Virus record (IMG/VR): IMGVR_UViG_3300039098_000023
Coordinates: 53,978 to 109,630 of that record
Origin: a virus
Direction: 5' to 3' (one strand)
DNA: 55,653 nt
Shown: positions 1-6,826 of the stretch, piece by piece
Layout: the number at the start of each line of letters is the position of its first letter
Position numbering within the stretch: the stretch's first letter is position 1
Notes under the pieces: model-generated
Database searches by the model: none
Told to the model about the DNA's origin: nothing
The model's input: the letters and a program-made list of their open reading frames with translations, nothing else
Program-made: the position numbers and the translations under genes

Positions 1-447
1 GAACCCGCCATAGCCGCGATTAGTCTCTGGAAGTTTAAGCACTACTGGTGTGTACGCTCGTGCTACTGGCGCAAATACAATCTGAGCAATCTTGTCTCCA
101 CTACTGATAACGATAGCTTCTGAGGATGTATTATATAGAATAACACCTACATCCCCAGTGAAATCCGCATCAATAGTGCCTGGAGTATTTAGTACGGTTA
201 ACCCTTTCTTGTATGCGTTACCACTACGAGGTCTTACTTGCCCCTCGAAACCTACTGGGATAGCCATAGCGATACCTGTCTTAACTAATTTACGTGACAT
301 AGGGTGAATAACTACTGCATTATCCCCAGCTGTGCGCTCTTCATCAGTAACTAATGCTACTAGATCCATTCCAGATGCGAAGTCTGTCTCGTACACTGGA
401 AATACTGCGTCCTCGTGTAATTTCTTCATAGGTACTACGATGTCCAT
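1..447 (-). CDS. dut: dUTPase (dUTP diphosphatase), 3' end beyond window
   Basis: Hydrolyses dUTP to dUMP and pyrophosphate, keeping uracil out of phage DNA and supplying dUMP. The translated 149 residues show the trimeric dUTPase motifs in order: ASGMDL (motif 1), PRSGNAYKKG (motif 2), NTPGTIDADFTGDVGV (motif 3), SSGDKIAQIVFAPV (motif 4) and the start of motif 5, RGYGGF, at the window edge. Only the last few residues are therefore missing. The ATG at 447 has GGAGG upstream and overlaps the stop of the Mom-like gene by one base (TAATG). It belongs to the nucleotide metabolism set with dNMP kinase. Assignment is firm. Confidence 0.95.
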   Translation of the reverse strand, partial: MDIVVPMKKLHEDAVFPVYETDFASGMDLVALVTDEERTAGDNAVVIHPMSRKLVKTGIAMAIPVGFEGQVRPRSGNAYKKGLTVLNTPGTIDADFTGDVGVILYNTSSEAIVISSGDKIAQIVFAPVARAYTPVVLKLPETNRGYGGF

Positions 448-1076
448 TAATCCTCCTTCTTTGGGTAGGGTTGTTGTTTATACTTTAGTGCTTTAATAGC
501 TTTCTTTTTCCATCTTCGATCTCCTACTAGGTAAATGTATCGATGCTTTCTAGGTCTTGGTGCTAGGTAAAAGTCATCTCCGTACTTATCACGCATAGCT
601 TGTGCCCTGTTAGGTACACCTCTGAACTCATCAGCAATAGTTTGACCGTGTAGGTGTTCTTTTCCTTTCACTTTCCAGTCAGTACGCTTAGCACTAAGGC
701 CGCAGTATAAGAAGTTAGTTGCTTGATAAACAGTACCAGCGTGGCCAACACTAATATCAGCGAAGCTAACTACAATGGATTGACTAGGAATCATCTTTAG
801 GCTAGTACCTATTAAGTAGCTAGCCTCGTTATAGTTGTTTTCTAGTAGACATAACCTATTCAACTCTAGCACACTATCTTTATACTCGACACCAGCAACA
901 CCAATCCTTAGTGGGTGGCTTGGCGGTGTACCGTACGTAATGACCCCGCAAAGTATAGTATTATGGAATAGGCCAAATGCATACGAGATAGAGGGCCACC
1001 GATGAGCGTAGTGGATACCTAAAACGTATGGTTCACATTCAGCTCTGGTGATCTTCTTTACCTCGTAATTTGTCAT
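447..1076 (-). CDS. Mom-like DNA modification protein
   Basis: A 209-residue protein resembling the Mom family of phage Mu, GNAT-fold enzymes that add a carbamoylmethyl group to adenine in phage DNA and so block host restriction. Visible family-like features are YAHRWPSISYAFGLF near the N terminus, a GVITYGTPPS stretch, and LNRLCL followed by NEASYLIGTSL. The C-terminal 40 residues are strongly basic, suiting a DNA-binding enzyme. It starts at an ATG overlapping the previous stop (TAATG) and is translationally coupled to dUTPase. The family call rests on remembered motifs, not a search. A GNAT-like protein of another function is the main alternative. Confidence 0.6.
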   Translation of the reverse strand: MTNYEVKKITRAECEPYVLGIHYAHRWPSISYAFGLFHNTILCGVITYGTPPSHPLRIGVAGVEYKDSVLELNRLCLLENNYNEASYLIGTSLKMIPSQSIVVSFADISVGHAGTVYQATNFLYCGLSAKRTDWKVKGKEHLHGQTIADEFRGVPNRAQAMRDKYGDDFYLAPRPRKHRYIYLVGDRRWKKKAIKALKYKQQPYPKKED

Positions 1077-1366
1077 TAGTCGTACAACTCACCTTGAGCA
1101 CAAGGTACAGCCTTATCGCCCGCAATAGCTGACATAATACGATCACGATCAGCATCTAGTTCTAGGTAAGCTGCTTCATCTTTCATTCGAAGTTTAAAGT
1201 CAGTGTAACCAGCCTTGATACCTGCTACACTCAGTCCAGTTTCTTCCGAGTAAAGCTCAATTGCGTCCTTAATCTCCTTACTGATTGCGTCAGAATACTC
1301 TTTCTTGTCTGCGTCAAGTGCCGCCATTCGGTTAAATAGTCCAGTAGATCGTTCATCAAAGTGCAT
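1076..1366 (-). CDS. Small helical protein, unknown
   Basis: 96 residues, rich in Asp, Glu, Lys and Ala and predicted to be mostly helical, with no cysteine cluster or membrane segment. First gene after the promoter at 1406-1434, with a good AGGAGA ribosome binding site, and followed directly by the Mom-like gene with overlapping stop and start. The layout suggests an operon of this protein, Mom-like and dUTPase. No family recognised. A helper role for the Mom-like enzyme is only a guess from position. Confidence 0.8.
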   Translation of the reverse strand: MHFDERSTGLFNRMAALDADKKEYSDAISKEIKDAIELYSEETGLSVAGIKAGYTDFKLRMKDEAAYLELDADRDRIMSAIAGDKAVPCAQGELYD

Positions 1367-1405
1367 TTAAGTCTCCTTAGTTGTTTATTGTTTAAGTATG
1401 GAACC

Positions 1406-1434
1406 ACTCTAAATCAAGTGGCTCCATTTGTCAA
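1406..1434 (-). promoter_or_regulatory. Sigma70-like promoter overlapped by a hairpin
   Basis: Minus strand TTGACA (1429-1434), 17-base spacer, TAGAGT (1406-1411). The spacer and -10 lie inside an inverted repeat: GGAGCCACT (1417-1425) pairs with AGTGGTTCC (1400-1408), a 9-pair stem with one G-U. The symmetry could be an operator that shuts this promoter. No T-run follows, so a terminator is less likely. Confidence 0.6.
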
Positions 1435-1441
1435 TGATTTT

Positions 1442-2047
1442 CTATACTTGCGGAAGAAAATCTAGCGTTACCGCTTTATCGGCTGAGATCATGTCTGCTA
1501 GATGGACGATTAACTCAGTAGTTGTCAGCTGATCTAGCGTCTTCTCAGGTACTAGTTTACTACTCCACTGCGACATATGGTACATAACAGGAAACGCGAT
1601 AGCGCGCATGTCGTGCTCATCGAGGCCGAACTCTCGCGCAGTCTCCTTAACGAACGTAGCAGAAGTCATATCATGGTCTTTAGTGGTGTACCGCTGCCCT
1701 GCTGGATCTAAACCATACTTCAGAAGATCATGACAGATACATGCAGCTCTAATATGGTCGCAATCACTATCGCTTATCGCGTTCATATCACGCTTACGTG
1801 ACTTCAACATATAAGGTTCTTGCTTATACGCTCTAATTAGTACCTCAGCAAAGTGGCATACTGATTTAGTATGATTAACGAGACCGCCTACTACATTACT
1901 TTGTGGTGGGTGGTATTTACTTGTAGAGCTACTGGGCTTAGTCCAAAAGTATTCAGGAACTTTGCTTAGCGCGAACTCTACGTACTTACGAATGTCATCG
2001 TTTTGGATTCTATTTAGTTCTGTTTCAAACTGGTTCTGGTACGGCAT
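1442..2047 (-). CDS. HD-domain phosphohydrolase
   Basis: 201 residues. The metal-binding pattern of the HD superfamily is visible: an early His in VNHTKSVCHFAEVL, the CHDLLKYG doublet, a downstream His in MYHMSQWS, and a final Asp in VHLADMISADK. Such enzymes remove phosphate from nucleotides or cleave phosphodiesters. In phages they often sit, as here, near dNTP metabolism genes. Substrate cannot be read from sequence. Start is ATG with GGAGAACTA upstream. It ends just before the promoter at 1406-1434, so it belongs to the upstream transcription unit. Confidence 0.75.
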   Translation of the reverse strand: MPYQNQFETELNRIQNDDIRKYVEFALSKVPEYFWTKPSSSTSKYHPPQSNVVGGLVNHTKSVCHFAEVLIRAYKQEPYMLKSRKRDMNAISDSDCDHIRAACICHDLLKYGLDPAGQRYTTKDHDMTSATFVKETAREFGLDEHDMRAIAFPVMYHMSQWSSKLVPEKTLDQLTTTELIVHLADMISADKAVTLDFLPQV

Positions 2048-2056
2048 TAGTTCTCC

Positions 2057-2329
2057 TTATACCCTCACAGGTGTAATTGAAATAGGTTTTCCGTCTTCGC
2101 CTGATACTACTTCTAAGGTGTACTCAGGAGCAGACTCGCCCTCAAGCAATACATCGAATAATTCACTGTAAGCATTAATAACGAAACCTGCTCGGTAGTA
2201 ATTATACTCTACTTTAGTAGGTAGTAAGTCTGCCATCAGGAACGGCATAGCGCTACTAAAGAATAGATCGTCCGTTACTGTAATAACCCCGAATCGACCT
2301 TTAATATTACTAGATATTTCGTAACTCAT
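2057..2329 (-). CDS. Unknown protein, tandem paralogue A
   Basis: 90 residues, no recognised domain. Its C-terminal half (AYSELFDVL, then P-x-Y-T-L-E-V-V-S-G) matches the neighbour at 2326-2634 (ALSELFDVV, then P-K-Y-E-V-T-A-I-Y-G). The N termini also align around GRFGVITV and GRRGRVTV. The pair look like an old tandem duplication. AAAGGAGA binding site, with the start overlapping the upstream stop. Confidence 0.8.
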   Translation of the reverse strand: MSYEISSNIKGRFGVITVTDDLFFSSAMPFLMADLLPTKVEYNYYRAGFVINAYSELFDVLLEGESAPEYTLEVVSGEDGKPISITPVRV

Positions 2330-2634
2330 AGTATCTCCTTTACTATTTTTACGCCTGACATATACCCGTTACCATATATAGCCGTAACCTCATACTTAGG
2401 TATGTAGTAGTCGTCCTCGACTACATCAAAAAGCTCACTTAGCGCTACTAAATGGAACTTATGTGACAAACATTTATCAGTCATAGTAGCTAGTTTAGGC
2501 TCAGTATCGACATGTAGTATGTGCAAGCTAGAGCGTATAGTTCGGAAAAGTTCGGTATAGTACAACCACTGTGATACAGTCACCCTACCCCTACGACCTC
2601 GTAGAGCAACTGGTATTACGTTACACTGTCCCAT
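2326..2634 (-). CDS. Unknown protein, tandem paralogue B
   Basis: 102 residues, tandem paralogue of the product at 2057-2329. Shared pieces are a G-R-x-G-x-V-T-V strand near residue 15 and the SELFDV segment near residue 69, followed by a P-x-Y-x-V/L strand. Probably a small beta-rich fold. It overlaps the phosphoesterase gene by 14 bases, so the three are likely cotranslated. No function assigned. Confidence 0.8.
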   Translation of the reverse strand: MGQCNVIPVALRGRRGRVTVSQWLYYTELFRTIRSSLHILHVDTEPKLATMTDKCLSHKFHLVALSELFDVVEDDYYIPKYEVTAIYGNGYMSGVKIVKEIL

Positions 2635-3400
2635 ATAATCCTTTCATACGATCCATTGAGTAAGGTACAGCATCGTAGCCATCTTTAACGTGATGAACCA
2701 TCCATACCCCACGCCAGAACGCATTGTTAGCGCACTTAACATAATCAGGAGTACCTTCAAAGAAGCAACCACAACTCATTACCTGAGTAAGAGGAGCGTT
2801 GTGTCGTTTTACGTTAGCAACCTCGTACCGATGGAGGTGTCCTACAATAGTAGGGCGTACGCACATGTCTGCTACACGTTGAATAGCGTACTTACCTCCT
2901 GGTGCTTGGTTAGCGCCGTTTAGTAGGATATGTGTAAAGTCTACTCCATCACGAGTAATGACCTCACCGTATGGAATTACAGTAAAAACCTCATCAATGC
3001 CAGTATCCTTCATGAAGTCCATATGGCCCTCCATCTGAGGGTTCTTATCTACGTAGCGCTCAACTCTAAATTCGTGATTGCCGTTAATGTAAATTAACTC
3101 GGGTTTATAAATCTTATCCTTCTGTCGTCGTTGTTTAGCTTGAAGTTCGAGCAGAGGTTCCAACATTAAATTTAGAGCGTCAATAGTTACCTCTACATCT
3201 TTATTGTACCTACGACCCTCCATAGTTAGGCCGTTATGTTGATCCCACGCAGACAACGACTCTACAGTAGCGAAATCTCCTAGCAGGATCACCCTATCAG
3301 GTCGTTCTGCTACGATCATATTACCGAATGTAGTCATTCGACTAAGATCTTGTCCGTACTCTACATGAGCATCAGGCATTATTAGTGATGTTGTATCCAT
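2621..3400 (-). CDS. Calcineurin-like metallophosphoesterase
   Basis: 259 residues with the two-metal phosphoesterase motifs in order: PDAHVEYGQD near residue 9, GDFA near 42, NGNHEFR near 106 and GHLHR near 188. This family covers phosphatases and phosphodiesterases acting on nucleotides, nucleic acids or proteins. The substrate is not evident here. It is smaller than SbcD and lacks its cap region. Neighbours are a RuvC-like resolvase upstream and the tandem paralogues downstream. One of three phosphoesterases of this superfamily in the window, with 8973-9974 and 14565-15239. Confidence 0.88.
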   Translation of the reverse strand: MDTTSLIMPDAHVEYGQDLSRMTTFGNMIVAERPDRVILLGDFATVESLSAWDQHNGLTMEGRRYNKDVEVTIDALNLMLEPLLELQAKQRRQKDKIYKPELIYINGNHEFRVERYVDKNPQMEGHMDFMKDTGIDEVFTVIPYGEVITRDGVDFTHILLNGANQAPGGKYAIQRVADMCVRPTIVGHLHRYEVANVKRHNAPLTQVMSCGCFFEGTPDYVKCANNAFWRGVWMVHHVKDGYDAVPYSMDRMKGLYGTV

Positions 3401-3403
3401 ATA

Positions 3404-3964
3404 TTATTCAAAATCTCCTAGGGTTAACCGTACTTGACCGAGGAAGTAAGCATCCGCAAGGTCGTACATGCAACTCTTTTTAAGTTTATTATCAGAAAGG
3501 TACTTTTCAAAGGTAGATAACACATCAGGAGGTAACTTTGCTACTACTACCTTCTTAAGCGGATCTGTCTTGTGTAGTGCTTTAGCCTCTTTCTGCTCGT
3601 CTCGTGTGACTATCTTAGATCTCCACGACGTAACAGGAATCTTACCTATGAGCAGGTTAGGGTACAAAGTACGTAGTGTAGTTACTACACCCCACCAATT
3701 CGCAGCTATAAGGTCACTTTTTGCTGACTTAGATCCGAAAGACAAGCCCTCTAATACAGTAGCTACTAGTTTGTTACCTTTAGAATAGTCTAAAGCGAAC
3801 TGAGCTACTTGATCCTCCATATACAGCAATAGGTACTCCTCGTCTAACTCTTCTTTCTTCGTAACTATAACGCGCTGACCTACTAGATTACCTTTAAGGT
3901 CTAGCATAACTAGACCTGCGGCTCTCATACTAAGATCAATGCAAAGTAGCAGTTTTTCTTTCAA
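3404..3964 (-). CDS. RuvC-like Holliday junction resolvase
   Basis: 186 residues with an RNase H-like fold typical of RuvC resolvases. Catalytic acids are visible as D10 in LLCIDLS, E72 in VLEGLSFGSKSAKS, and D168/D171 in YDLADAYFLG. It would cut four-way DNA junctions during recombination or before packaging. TTG start with GGAAGGG seven bases upstream, overlapping the preceding P-loop gene by 29 bases. Family-level call is good, but RuvC-like and Pox A22-like resolvases cannot be separated by eye. Confidence 0.75.
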   Translation of the reverse strand: MKEKLLLCIDLSMRAAGLVMLDLKGNLVGQRVIVTKKEELDEEYLLLYMEDQVAQFALDYSKGNKLVATVLEGLSFGSKSAKSDLIAANWWGVVTTLRTLYPNLLIGKIPVTSWRSKIVTRDEQKEAKALHKTDPLKKVVVAKLPPDVLSTFEKYLSDNKLKKSCMYDLADAYFLGQVRLTLGDFE

Positions 3965-4526
3965 TTAAAACCCTTCCATATTTAAGTAAATAGTCTGCAA
4001 GCTCCACAGCACCACCGTCTGTTTCAGTATCCCAAACTATAAAGCTAATACATTCACGCACAAGAAGGTCTTCTATTAACCCGTCTATCTCTACGGCTTG
4101 CTCTTTTGATCCAAATCTACCTTCTGGTACGTACTCCTTCCGTCTAACTAGTAATATATTTATTGAGCTTTCTTCGTGACGCTTGAACTCATCAATTGCG
4201 TATGATTTAAAGTTACTTGTACCGTAGCCTAATGTATCATTATAAATAGCACAAAGTAAAGTAGGGCTGTCAGTTACAGCCCAGTCAACCTTACCCGCTA
4301 CCTGAGCGTGCCTTAAGCACTGTTTAGCGTGGATCATCGGTTGAATAGAGTAAGCCCCAGGATTACCACCGAACTGCCAAGTTAACTCTTTAGCGTACTC
4401 AGGTATGTATTCGGTAAGCTCTTTCCGTAATTTAAACTCCCCAGTTAAGTTAAGCGCCATAGTGCTCTTCCCAACCCCGCCACCACCGAAGAAATTAATA
4501 GTTGTAGTGTTAACCGCATTATCCAC
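3936..4526 (-). CDS. P-loop ATPase/kinase (AAA_28-like)
   Basis: About 196 residues from a GTG at 4526, chosen for GGAG eight bases upstream; an upstream in-frame TTG at 4553 lacks such a site. Walker A is FFGGGGVGKST. The acidic strand DWAVTDSPTLL and later basic loop RRKEYVPEGRFGS fit a nucleoside-kinase-like AAA_28 protein (NadR/kinase type). It lies between dNMP kinase and the resolvase, consistent with nucleotide metabolism, but the substrate is unknown. It overlaps both neighbours. Confidence 0.7.
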   Translation of the reverse strand: MDNAVNTTTINFFGGGGVGKSTMALNLTGEFKLRKELTEYIPEYAKELTWQFGGNPGAYSIQPMIHAKQCLRHAQVAGKVDWAVTDSPTLLCAIYNDTLGYGTSNFKSYAIDEFKRHEESSINILLVRRKEYVPEGRFGSKEQAVEIDGLIEDLLVRECISFIVWDTETDGGAVELADYLLKYGRVLIERKTATLH

Positions 4527-5202
4527 GTAAAGCACTCCTAATGAACGGGCCAAGCTCAGACTCTACTACTTCAGCTAAGTCTTCTATTGTGCCGCTGTTA
4601 TCTAATGTTATGTCAATATCGTCGTAGTTATCTAAGCCAACCTCACTAGCATGATTAGTACCTGTGGTGTCTGAATCAGGTAAGGTTCTGTTTACAATTA
4701 CTAGCCTAGTCGCTACGAAGTTATCATTGATTAGGTTAGCCTCGTTCGGGAACCTAATATCATCTACAATAACTAACTTAACACCTTCTAAGAACTTATC
4801 TTGAATAGCTAAATCTACTATACCTACCCAATAGTTAGCGTCTTGCTTTCGTCTGTAGTCTGTACCGTAGTACTGCATGAACTCTCTTGGAGTTATTACG
4901 ATACAATTCTTGCACCAATCGTACCTAAAGCTAACGCTACCACAAGTAAGTAAACCGGCTAAAGGTGAATTTTCTAAAGACTTAACTTGAATACGTAAAG
5001 GCTGGAGCTTGTCTTTAGTTGATCCGTAGAAGTTACTACGACTAAACTCAACCATATTAGCACCCAACCAATCCATACACTCTTGCTTAAGAGCCTCACC
5101 GAAGCTAATAATAGCTACCTCTTTGTTGCTGTAGCCTTTAATGATGTTAGCTACAGTAGTCTTACCTGACCGTTGCTTACAACCTACTCCTATTAGTCTC
5201 AT
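4519..5202 (-). CDS. Deoxynucleoside monophosphate kinase
   Basis: 227 residues. Resembles phage dNMP kinases (T4 gene 1 and T5 dnk type), which phosphorylate dNMPs to dNDPs. P-loop at the N terminus is GVGCKQRSGKTTVA. The segment QYYGTDYRRKQDANYW and the Walker B-like VIVDDIRFPNEA are typical of this family, followed by NRTL and an HASE motif. Start is the ATG at 5202, overlapping by ATGA the 38-residue membrane protein upstream. Works with dUTPase and the HD protein in the dNTP supply group. Confidence 0.88.
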   Translation of the reverse strand: MRLIGVGCKQRSGKTTVANIIKGYSNKEVAIISFGEALKQECMDWLGANMVEFSRSNFYGSTKDKLQPLRIQVKSLENSPLAGLLTCGSVSFRYDWCKNCIVITPREFMQYYGTDYRRKQDANYWVGIVDLAIQDKFLEGVKLVIVDDIRFPNEANLINDNFVATRLVIVNRTLPDSDTTGTNHASEVGLDNYDDIDITLDNSGTIEDLAEVVESELGPFIRSALRG

Positions 5203-5315
5203 ACGTACCTCGCTTTATCTTCTCCGAAAGCTCGTACAATATTATCATCGGTAACCTTAATTAACACAATACAAACCAAAACAGCCAACCCAATTGTAAT
5301 AATAAATCCTGTCAT
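5199..5315 (-). CDS. 38-residue membrane protein
   Basis: A short gene below usual length cut-offs. Residues 4-19 (FIITIGLAVLVCIVLI) form one membrane segment and the rest is charged. Both ends overlap neighbours by ATGA, the tight coupling seen throughout this strand, which supports its being real. Function unknown. Confidence 0.65.
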   Translation of the reverse strand: MTGFIITIGLAVLVCIVLIKVTDDNIVRAFGEDKARYV

Positions 5316-6826
5316 AAATTACTTACCCTTTCTATGTAGTTTCGATAAACGGTTTCATCTGACTTAAACATGAAGTCTCCGTTATCATTAGATACCACTA
5401 CGTAACCCCTACACATAGGCTCGCAACGGTTTAGTAGGCTAGGTTCCCAACAGGATTCCTCTCTTGACTTTAGTATGTGCGCTCTAGGAGTTATCCACGT
5501 ATCTACACCATCAGCGAAGTATACTGGAATGTTGTTCTCACAAGTCTTACACATACCTCTAGCCTTAGCTATCCTAAGTGCGTTACCACAGAAGCAACAC
5601 TTCTCTATGTAAGCAGAAGAACCTCGTAATCTGTAGTTACGCCAAGTCTTAGTATCCCATCTAATTTCCTTGCCTATCAACGACGTAGTACCACTTATTG
5701 TTATGTAGTACATAGAATACTCTTGCCCACAAAGTTCCTCTGGAGCAAACAGTATTGAGCTTTCTTTACTTGACAGTTCGTGTGGTACATTTTGTAGTAC
5801 ACCATTCAGCCAAGCCTTGACACCTAACACTTTACCTTCCTCGATCCAGAATCGCTCTGCTATACCGTAAGCAATACGTACTTTAACGGTCTTAGCTATC
5901 CCTGTTTTAGGAGTATTCTTATCTGTAATTAGTAAATATTTAGGGCCAACTGTAGGGACTAGTTTAATTAGAGACTCCCGTAGAGTAGCAGGATCTTCTA
6001 CGTACTCCACTAAGGAGTCATCCATTCGAGTGATTAGATTGTCACTCAAGTATTTGTTAAGATTTATAGCCATACCTTTTACGTATTCACTTGTAGCATC
6101 GTCTAAGCTTCTACGGTAGTTTCTGTAGTCAGGCCAGCTTTTGAAGTAGGCGATAGGGTGGAACTTATTAGCTGCTACGAACCCGTATAGTGCAAACAAT
6201 GGGTACGCTGAGAACTTCATATCCCTAGACACGATAACTTTATCTACGTTTCGGTACATGATACCACTAACGCCTTTAGCTACAGTCCCTTCCGTTATGC
6301 CTGTATCTGCGGCTATTCTGCGTATAGTTAGTGGGTACGTTAGCTCATCTAGTTGAACATCTAACTTAGTTACTTGGTATATTTCAGTAGAAATAATCTC
6401 GTCTATGCCTAGGAGCGTCTGCGCCTCAGTCATAGGGAGTCCGTCTATGAAAGTTTTATCTATCAGCGACATATAAAAGGCGCGTAGATCTCCAGCACCA
6501 GCTAAGAACCTAGCTAACTCTCCATCCATGCGCCTCTGTATTGTTACTCTATCATAATGCCTTAAAACGTCTACGAAGTCAAGGAACGTTTTATTAAAAT
6601 CTTTTACTGGGGTTCCGTGTAGTCTAGTTGAGTCTATAGGCTTCAGTCTACTATTGAATAAGCAATGCCACACACAGAAACTAAGTAGCCACTTCTCTTC
6701 TGGAGGTAGTGAGTCTACCGCTAAAGCAAACTCACTACGCTTCATTTTATGATAATTAATAGCCTTGATCCTAGTAACTAACGAGAATACCTTAGAACAG
6801 TGGCAATTCGTTATCTGGTTCCTCAT
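5312..6826 (-). CDS. Unknown protein with C-terminal zinc ribbon
   Basis: 504 residues, family not recognised. Near residue 415 a CCFCG...CKTC pattern forms a four-cysteine zinc ribbon. Around residue 175 an IRRIAADTGITEGTVAKGV stretch looks like a helix-turn-helix. The rest is mixed helix and strand with no nucleotide-binding loop. Start at 6826 has AGGAG upstream and overlaps the SbcC stop by 35 bases. Lying directly behind SbcC/SbcD it may act on DNA (recombination or late transcription), which is inference from position and the two DNA-binding-like features. Confidence 0.85.
   Translation of the reverse strand: MRNQITNCHCSKVFSLVTRIKAINYHKMKRSEFALAVDSLPPEEKWLLSFCVWHCLFNSRLKPIDSTRLHGTPVKDFNKTFLDFVDVLRHYDRVTIQRRMDGELARFLAGAGDLRAFYMSLIDKTFIDGLPMTEAQTLLGIDEIISTEIYQVTKLDVQLDELTYPLTIRRIAADTGITEGTVAKGVSGIMYRNVDKVIVSRDMKFSAYPLFALYGFVAANKFHPIAYFKSWPDYRNYRRSLDDATSEYVKGMAINLNKYLSDNLITRMDDSLVEYVEDPATLRESLIKLVPTVGPKYLLITDKNTPKTGIAKTVKVRIAYGIAERFWIEEGKVLGVKAWLNGVLQNVPHELSSKESSILFAPEELCGQEYSMYYITISGTTSLIGKEIRWDTKTWRNYRLRGSSAYIEKCCFCGNALRIAKARGMCKTCENNIPVYFADGVDTWITPRAHILKSREESCWEPSLLNRCEPMCRGYVVVSNDNGDFMFKSDETVYRNYIERVSNL

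Noticed and set aside
5312-6826. Assignment of the 504-residue protein as a DNA ligase or primase.
   Set aside because: No K-x-D-G motif, TOPRIM or CHC2 finger; only a four-Cys ribbon and a possible helix-turn-helix can be supported.
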